Of a stretch of DNA of 64,000 bases, positions 11,801 through 20,800 are shown piece by piece. This DNA is from Bacteroidota bacterium. GTDB lineage: Bacteria; Bacteroidota; Bacteroidia; Bacteroidales; CAIXZF01. The position numbers were made by a program, and so were the translations under genes. The DNA is taken from the NCBI GenBank assembly GCA_022709385.1, contig JAKLIX010000006.1, positions 62,001 through 126,000 of the forward strand. The letters are read 5' to 3'. Below the pieces are notes generated by a model. That model made no database searches and had not been told where the DNA came from. It saw only the letters and a program-made list of their open reading frames with translations. Numbering within the stretch: position 1 is the stretch's first letter; the number at the start of each line of letters is the position of its first letter.

Positions 11801-14800
11801 GTCAGTGACCACCAGGGTGTAAACCTGGGTGGTGGAAAGGTTTACGGTTTGCGGGTCCGGGATGTTGCTGCTGACCAGCATGGCCGGTGGTGTCCAAGCG
11901 TACCCAAAGGGGCCCGGACTGTTTGCAGCCGAACCGTTCAGGGTGGTAAAGGCACCGTTGGCAATGGTCTGGTCGGGGCCGGCATCGGCATTGGGCCTTG
12001 GATTGATGGTGATGGTGAATGTTTCAACCGGGCCGGGACAGGCTGTTCCTCCGAAGGAGAAGGTCGGCGTCACGGTAAATGTTACCACCATTGGCGTAGC
12101 ACCGCCATTGATGGCGGTGAATGCAGGAATATTCCCGGTACCGCTCACAGGCAGTCCGATGCCCGGGCTGTTGTGGGCCCATTGGTAGGTGGTGATGCCG
12201 CCGGTGTTGATGGTGGTAAAGGCGATGAAGTTTGTCAGGGTATTGTGACAGAGTTCCTGGTCAGGAACGATGTCCACCTGGCCAGTCGGGTTGACAGTGA
12301 TATTAAACGACTGCGGAGGACCGGGACAGGCGTTTGCCGCATTGGTAAAGGTAGGTGTGACAATGATGGTGCCGGTGATGGGATTGTTACCGGTATTGGT
12401 GGCGGTGAAGGAGATATCCCCGTTGCCGCTTGCAGCCAGTCCGATGGCTGTATTGTCATTGCTCCAGGCATAGGTGGTGGTACCGGCGGTGTTGCTGGTG
12501 GTGAAAGTCACCGTCGTCAGGTCTGCGTTGCATTTGACCTGGTCTGAAGGCTGGTTTACCTGTGCGGTGGGGTTCACGGTGATGGTGAAGCTCTGGGCAG
12601 GTCCCGTGCAGGAGGTACCGTGATAGGTAAAGGTGGGAGTGACGGTGATAATGCCGCTGATGGGGACAGTGCCGGTATTGGTGGCGGTGAAGGAGATATC
12701 CCCGCTTCCTGTGGCGGCCAGCCCGATGGCGGTATTGTCATTGCTCCAGGCATAGGTGGTCACGCCCACGGTATTCTGAGTGGTGAACAGCACATCGGTC
12801 TGGTCCTGGTTGCACCTGACCTGGTCGGCGGGCTGGTCGACCTGTCCTGTGGGGTTCACGGTGATGGTGAAGCTCTGGGCGGGTCCCGTACAGGAGGTTC
12901 CTCCGTAAGTGAAAGTGGGGGTCACGGTAATAAGGCCGCTGATAGGAGCGGTTCCGGTATTGGTGGCGGTGAAGGAGATATCCCCGTTGCCGCTTGCAGC
13001 CAGTCCGATGGCTGTATTGTCATTGCTCCAGGCGTAGGTGGTCACGCCCACTGTGTGGGTGGTAGTGAAAGTTACGGTAGTCAAATCTGTATTGCATTTC
13101 ACCTGATCGGCGGGCTGGTCGACCTGTCCGGTGGGGTTCACGGTGATGGTGAAGCTCTGGGCCGGTCCGGTGCAGGAGGTGCTTCCGTAGGTGAAAGTGG
13201 GCGTCACGGTGATGAGGCCGCTGATGGGAGTGGTGCCGGTATTGGTGGCGGTGAAGGAGATATCCCCGTTGCCGCTGGCAGCCAGCCCGATGGCGGTATT
13301 GTCATTGCTCCAGGCATAGGTGGTCACGCCCACTGTGTGGGTGGTAGTGAAGGTCACGGAAGTCAGGTCTGTATTGCATTTCACCTGGTCGACAGGCTGG
13401 TCGACCTGTCCGGTGGGGTTCACGGTGATGGTGAAGCTCTGGGCGGGTCCCGTGCAGGACGTTCCTCCGTAAGTGAAAGTGGGGGTCACGGTAATAAGGC
13501 CGGTGATAGGAGCGGTTCCGGTATTGGTGGCGGTGAAGGAGATGTCCCCGCTGCCTGTGGCAGCCAGTCCGATGGTGGTATTGTCATTGCTCCAGGCAAA
13601 GGTGGTTACCCCCACGCTGTGGGTGGTGGTGAAAGTAACCGTAGTCAGGTCTGTATTGCATTTGACCTGGTCGGCGGGCTGGTCGACCTGAGCAGTAGGG
13701 TTCACGGTGATGGTGAAGCTCTGGGAAGGTCCGGTACAGGAAGTTCCACCGTAGGTGAAAGTGGGAGTCACGATGATAGTTCCCGTGATGGGGGCGGTGC
13801 CGGTATTGGTGGCGGTGAAGGAGATATCCCCGCTTCCTGTGGCAGCCAGTCCGATGGCGGTATTGTCATTGCTCCAGGCAAAGGTGGTGATGCCAATCGT
13901 GTTGTTTGTGGTGAAAGTTACCGTAGTCAGGTCTGTATTGCATTTCACCTGGTCGGCGGGCGGATTCACCTGTCCGGTGGGGTTCACGGTGATGGTAAAG
14001 CTCTGGGCCGGTCCCGTACAGGAGGTTCCTCCGTAAGTGAAAGTGGGAGTCACGGTGATGAGGCCGCTGATAGGGGCAGTGCCGGCATTGGTGGCGGTGA
14101 AGGAGATATCCCCGCTTCCTGTGGCCGCCAGCCCGATGGCGGTATTGTCATTGCTCCAGGCATAGGTAGTGATGCCAACAGTGTTGTTTGTGGTGAAAGT
14201 CACCGAAGTCAGGTCTGTATTGCATTTCACCTGGTCGGCGGGCAGGTCTGCCTGTCCGGTGGGATTCACGGTGATGGTGAAGCTCTGGGCAGGCCCTGTA
14301 CAGGAGGTTCCTCCGTAAGTGAAAGTGGGTGTGACGGTAATGAGACCGCTGATAGGAGTGGTTCCGGTATTGGTGGCGGTGAAGGAGATATCTCCGTTTC
14401 CGCTGGCAGCCAGTCCGATGGCGGTATTATCATTGCTCCAGGCATAGGTGGTCACTCCCACAGTGTGGGTGGTAGTGAAGGTCACGGAAGTCAGGTCTGT
14501 ATTGCATTTGACCTGGTCGGCGGGCGGATTCACCTGTCCGGTGGGGTTCACGGTGATGGTGAAGCTCTGGGCCGGTCCCGTACAGGAAGTTCCTCCGTAA
14601 GAGAAAGTGGGCGTCACGGTGATGAGTCCGCTGATGGGATTGGTTCCGGTATTGGTGGCGGTAAAGGAGATGTCCCCGTTGCCGCTCGCAGCCAGTCCGA
14701 TGGCGGTATTGTCATTGCTCCAGGCAAAGGTGGTCACTCCCACAGTGTGGGTGGTAGTGAAGGTCACGGAAGTCAGGTCTGTATTGCATTTGACCTGGTC

Positions 14801-17800
14801 GGCGGGCGGATTCACCTGTCCGGTGGGGTTCACGGTGATGGTGAAGCTCTGGGCCGGTCCTGTACAGGAAGTTCCTCCGTAAGTGAAAGTTGGAGTCACG
14901 GTGATGGTTCCGCTGATGGGGGCGATTCCGGCATTGGTGGCGGTGAAGGAGATATCACCGCTTCCGCTGGCAGCCAGGCCGATGGCGGTATTGTCATTGC
15001 TCCAGGCATAGGTGGTCACCCCCACGCTGTGGGTGGTGGTGAAAATCACCGTGGTCAGGTCTGTATTGCATTTCACCTGGTCGGCGGGCTGGTTCACCTG
15101 TCCGGTGGGGTTCACGGTGATGCTGAAACTCTGGACGGGTCCCGTACAGGAAGCTCCTCCGTAAGTGAAAGTGGGAGTCACGATGATGGTTCCCGTGATG
15201 GGGGCGGTACCGGCATTGGTGGCGGTGAAGGAGATATCCCCGCTTCCGCTGGCAGCCAGTCCGATGGCTATATTGTCATTGCTCCAGGCATAGGTGGTGA
15301 TGCCAAGGGTGTTGTTTGTGCCGAAAGTCACAGAGGTCAGGTCAGTATTGCATTTGACCTGGTCGGCGGGCGGATTGACCTGTCCGGTGGGGTTCACCGT
15401 AATGGAATAAGAAATGGTTGAACCCGTGCAGGTGACGCCGGAGAAGGTGTAAGCCGGGGTGATGGAGATGGTGGCTGAAACCGGTGCGGTACCGCCGTTG
15501 GTGGCGGTGAATGCCGGAATGTCGCCCACTCCGCCTGCAGCCAGCCCGATGGCGGGATTGGAGTTGGTCCAGGTGTAAACGCTGCCTGCAACCGGACCTG
15601 TAACCGGTGTCAGGATAACAGGATCTGCATTACAGTGCACCTGATCGGCAATGGGATCCACGGCGGGTGTGGGCATGACGGTGACAGTGAAGGTTTTGGA
15701 ATTACCCGTACATCCGTTGGCATGGGGTGTTACGGTGATGGTCGCCACCACATTGGCAGAACCGCCATTCATGGCGGCTACGGATAAGATGTTCCCCGTC
15801 CCGCCGGCCGGAATCCCGATGGAAGGCGTATTGTTGGTCCAGGTGAATGTCGTTCCGGGTACCGGACCTGAGAAGGCGATCACGGGCGTATTGTCCCCGT
15901 TACAGATCACCACTGCAGGGATGTCATCCACGGTGGGTTTTGGGAAGATGAACACATCGGTGGTGGCCGTATCGCGGCATCCGTTCAGGTCGGTGACCAC
16001 CACGGTGTAAGTGGTATTATAGTTACCGGCCAGGGAAGCCACTGCGATTACGGGATTGGGTTCATCAGCGCCCGTCCATCCGTTGGGTGCGTTCCAGGCA
16101 TAGGAGAATGCGGGGGTGCCTCCCGTGACTGAGGTAATCAGGTTGATGGCCGTACTGTCGCAGATGGGAGTATTGGATGATGCAGATATTTCGGGTTTGG
16201 GATTGACGGTGACAAAGACGGAATCCATTTCGGTGTTGAAACCGTCATCGATAGAGACGATATACCAGGCACTTTGTTGGGGGAAGGTGACGGTGTTATC
16301 TGTACCGGCTGAGAATCCAACAGGGTTGGATGACCAGGTGTAGGTATAAAGCCCGGTACCTCCGGCTCCAAGGGCGGAGAGGGTTGTAGAGTCACCAAAG
16401 CAGATCACCGGAGGATCGGCCGAAGCGATCACGCCGAGGGGTCCTCCCTCGACGATAATGATGACATTGTCGGGCAGGCTGGAACAGCCGGTGGTCAGGT
16501 CAGTGACCACCAGTGTGTATACCTGGGTGGTGGAAAGGTTCACGGTTTGCGGGTCAGGGATGTTGCTGCTGACCAGCATGCCCGGTGGGGTCCATGCGTA
16601 ACCGAATGGGCCCGGACTGTTTGCAGCCGAACCGTTCAGGGTGGTAAAGGCTCCGTTGGAAATGGTCTGATCGGGGCCGGCATTGGCATTGGGTCTTGGA
16701 TTGATGGTGATGGTGAATGTTTCAACCGGACCTGGACAGGCTGTTCCTCCGAAGGAGAAGGTTGGTGTTACGGTAAAAGTGGCCACCACGGGTGTTGCGC
16801 TGGCATTGATGGCGGTGAATGCAGGAATATTCCCGGTACCGCTCACAGGCAGTCCGATGCCTGGTGTGTTGTGCGACCAGGCATAGGTGGTGATGCCACC
16901 GGTATTGATGGTGGTAAAGGCGATGAAGTCTGTCAGGGTGTTGTGGCAGCGTTCCTGATCAGGAACAATGTCCACCTGGCCGGTCGGGTTGACAGTGATG
17001 GTAAAAGATTGCGAAGGACCGGGACAGGCGTTGGCTGCATTGGTGAAGGTGGGTGTGACAATGATGGTGCCGGTGATGGGATTGGTACCGGTATTGGTGG
17101 CGGTGAAGGAGATATCCCCGTTGCCTGTGGCAGCCAGCCCGATGGCGGTATTGTCATTGGTCCAGGCATAGGTGGTGGTACCGGCGGTGTTGCTGGTGGT
17201 GAAAGTCACCGTTGTCAGGTCTGTGTTGCATTTGACCTGGTCGGCGGGCTGATTGACCTGTCCCGTTGGGTTCACGGTGATGGTGAAGCTCTGGGTGGGT
17301 CCTGTACAGGAAGTTCCTCCGAAAGTGAAAGTCGGAGTCACGGTAATGAGGCCGGTGATAGGAGTGGTTCCGGTATTGGTGGCGGTGAAGAAGATATCCC
17401 CGCTTCCTGTGGCAGCCAGCCCGATGGCAATATTGTCATTGCTCCAGGCATAGGTGGTCACCCCCACGCTGTGGGTGGTAGTGAAGGTCACGGAAGTCAG
17501 GTCTGTATTGCATTTAACCTGGTCGGTGGGCAGGTCGACCTGTCCGGTGGGGTTCACGGTGATGGTGAAGCTCTTGGCTGGTCCCGTGCAGGATGTTCCT
17601 CCGTTAGTGAAAGTCGGTGTGACGGTGATGATGCCGCTTATCGGGGCGGTTCCGGTATTGGTGGCGGTGAAGGAGATATCCCCGTTGCCGCTTGCTGCCA
17701 GTCCGATGGCTGTATTGTCATTGCTCCAGGCGTAGGTGGTCACGCCCACTGTGTGGGTGGTAGTGAAGGTCACGGAAGTCAGGTCAGTATTGCATTTGAC

Positions 17801-20800
17801 CTGGTCGGTAGGCGGGTTGACCTGAGCTGTGGGGTTCACGGTGATGGTGAAGCTCTGGGCCGGTCCGGTGCAGGAGGTGCCTCCGTAGGTGAAAGTGGGT
17901 GTCACGGTGATGAGGCCGCTGATGGGAGTGGTGCCGGTATTGGTGGCGGTGAAGGAGATATCCCCGTTGCCGCTGGCAGCCAGTCCGATGGCGGTATTGT
18001 CATTGCTCCAGGCATAGGTGGTCACGCCCACTGTGTGGGTGGTAGTGAAGGTCACGGAAGTCAGGTCTGTATTGCATTTCACCTGGTCGGCAGGCTGGTC
18101 GACCTGTCCTGTGGGGTTCACGGTGATGGTGAAGCTTTGGGTCGGTCCCGTACAGGAAGTTCCTCCGTAAGTGAAAGTGGGGGTCACGGTAATAAGGCCG
18201 CTGATAGGAGCGGTTCCGGTATTGGTGGCGCTGAAGGAGATATCCCCGTTGCCACTTGCAGCCAGTCCGATGGCTGTATTGTCATTGCTCCAGGCATAGG
18301 TGGTCACCCCCACGCTGTGGGTGGTGGTGAAAGTTACCGTTGTGAGGTCTGTATTGCATTTGACCTGGTCGGCGGGTTGGTTTACCTGTCCGGTGGGGTT
18401 CACGGTGATGGTGAAGCTCTGGGCAGGTCCCGTACAGGAGGTTCCACCGTAGGTGAAAGTGGGAGTCACGGTGATGGTTCCGCTGATGGGAGCGGTGCCG
18501 GTATTGGCAGCGGTAAAGGAGATATCCCCGCTGCCGCTGGCAGCCAGTCCGATGGCGGTATTGTCATTGCTCCAGGCAAAGGTGGTGATGCCAATCGTGT
18601 TGTTTGTGGTGAAAGTTACCGTAGTCAGGTCTGTATTGCATTTCACCTGGTCGGCGGGCGGGTTCACCTGTCCGGTGGGATTCACGGTGATGGTAAAGCT
18701 CTGGGCCGGTCCCGTACAGGAGGTTCCGCCGTATGTGAAAGTCGGAGTCACGGTGATGAGGCCGCTGATGGGGGCGGTGCCGGCATTGGTGGCGGTGAAG
18801 GAGATATCCCCGCTTCCGGTGGCCGCCAGCCCGATGGCGGTATTGTCATTGCTCCAGGCATAGGTGGTCACTCCCATAGTGTGGGTGGTAGTGAAGGTCA
18901 CGGAAGTCAGGTCTGTATTGCATTTCACCTGGTCGGCGGGCAGGTCGACCTGTCCGGTTGGGTTCACGGTGATGGTGAAGCTCTTGGCTGGTCCCGTACA
19001 GGAAGTTCCTCCGTATGTGAAAGTCGGAGTGACGGTAATAAGGCCGCTGATGGGAGTGGTGCCGGTATTGGTGGCGGTGAAGGAGATATCCCCGTTTCCG
19101 CTGGCAGCCAGTCCGATGGCGGTATTGTCATTGCTCCAGGCATAGGTAGTCACTCCCAGGGTGTGGGTGGTGGTGAAAGTCACCATAGTCAGGTCTGTAT
19201 TGCATTTGACCTGGTCGGCGGGCTGGTCGACCTGTCCGGTGGGGTTCACGGTGATGGTGAAGCTCTGGGCTGGTCCTGTACAGGAGGTGCCTCCGTTCGT
19301 GAAAGTAGGTGTGACGGTAATGATGCCGCTGATCGGAGCAGTGCCGGTATTGCTTGCAGTGAAGGAGATATCCCCGCTTCCTGTGGCAGCCAGTCCGATG
19401 GCGGTATTGTCATTGCTCCAGGCAAAAGTGGTCACCCCCATGCTGTGGGTGGTGGTGAAAGTTACCATAGTCAGGTCTGTATTGCATTTCACCTGGTCGG
19501 CGGGCAGGTCGACCTGTCCGGTGGGGTTCACGGTGATGGTGAAGCTTTGGGCGGGTCCCGTGCAGGAGGTTCCTCCGTAAGTGAAAGTGGGAGTCACGGT
19601 GATGAGGCCGCTGATCGGAGCGGTACCGGTATTGGTGGCAGTGAAGGAGATATCACCGCTTCCGCTGGCCCCCAGACCGATGGCAGTATTGTCATTGCTC
19701 CAGGCAAAGGTGGTCACTCCCACTGTGTGGGTGGTGGTGAAAATCACCGTGGTCAGGTCTGTATTGCATTTGACCTGGTCGGCAGGCAGATTCACCTGTC
19801 CGGTGGGGTTCACGGTGATGGTGAAGCTCTGGGTGGGTCCTGTGCAGGAAGTTCCTCCGTAAGTGAAAGTGGGAGTCACAATGATGGTTCCCGTGATGGG
19901 AGCGGTACCGGTATTGGTGGCGGTGAAGGAGATGTCCCCGTTGCCGCTGGCAGCCAGTCCGATGGTGGTATTGTCATTGCTCCAGGCATAGGTGGTGATG
20001 CCAAGGGTGTTGTTTGTGCCGAAAGTCACAGAGGTCAGGTCAGTATTGCATTTGACCTGGTCGGCGGGCGGATTGGCCTGTCCGGTGGGGTTCACCGTAA
20101 TGGTATAGGAGATGGTTGAACCCGTGCAGGTGACGCCGGAGAAGGTGTAAGACGGGGTGATGGAGATGGTGGCTGAAACCGGTGCGGTACCGCCGTTGGT
20201 GGCGGTGAATGCCGGAATATCGCCCACTCCGCCTGCAGCCAGCCCGATGGCGGGATTGGAGTTGGTCCAGGTGTAAACGCTGCCCGCAACCGGACCTGTA
20301 ACTGGTGTCAGGATAACAGGATCTGCATTACAGTGCACCTGGTCGGCAATGGGATCCACGGCGGGTGTTGGCATTACGGTGACGGTAAATGTCTTTGAAT
20401 TTCCTGTACATCCGTTGGCATCTGGTGTTACAGTGATGGTCGCCACCACATTGGCAGAACCGCCATTCATGGCGGCTACGGATAAGATGTTCCCCGTCCC
20501 GCCGGCCGGAATCCCGATGGAAGGCGTATTGTTGGTCCAGGTGAATGTCGTTCCGGGTACCGGACCTGAGAAGGCGATCACGGGGGTGTTGTCACCGTTG
20601 CATAATACAATGGAAGGGATGTCATCTACGGTGGGTTTGGGGAAGATGACGATATCGGCTGTACTGGCAGTATCCTTACATCCGTATAGATCTGTAATGA
20701 TGACGGTGTAGATAGTGTCGTTGCCGTCAGCCAGGGTGGCCGGGTCAATCACAGGAGCGTCTCCGCTGCCGGTCCAGCCGTTGGGCGCAGTCCATGCGAA

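Noticed and set aside
7290..20055. CRISPR array
   Set aside because: The regular 282-bp repeats have no variable spacers and lie in one coding frame. No cas genes are present.
8357..20119. Three very long plus-strand open frames (788, 933 and 1190 codons) opposite the repeat arrays, with Gly/Ser/His-rich products
   Set aside because: They are antisense shadows of the 282-bp repeat: the same stop-free frame is copied with every unit. Their composition is what the reverse complement of NPTG/TVTPTF codons produces, and they lack signal peptides and starts with promoters.
7290..20629. Assembly artefact as the sole explanation of the higher-order repeat
   Set aside because: Not excluded, but the units differ from each other at many positions, the frame is never broken and edge units are distinct. 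A simple collapsed or duplicated contig would give identical copies.
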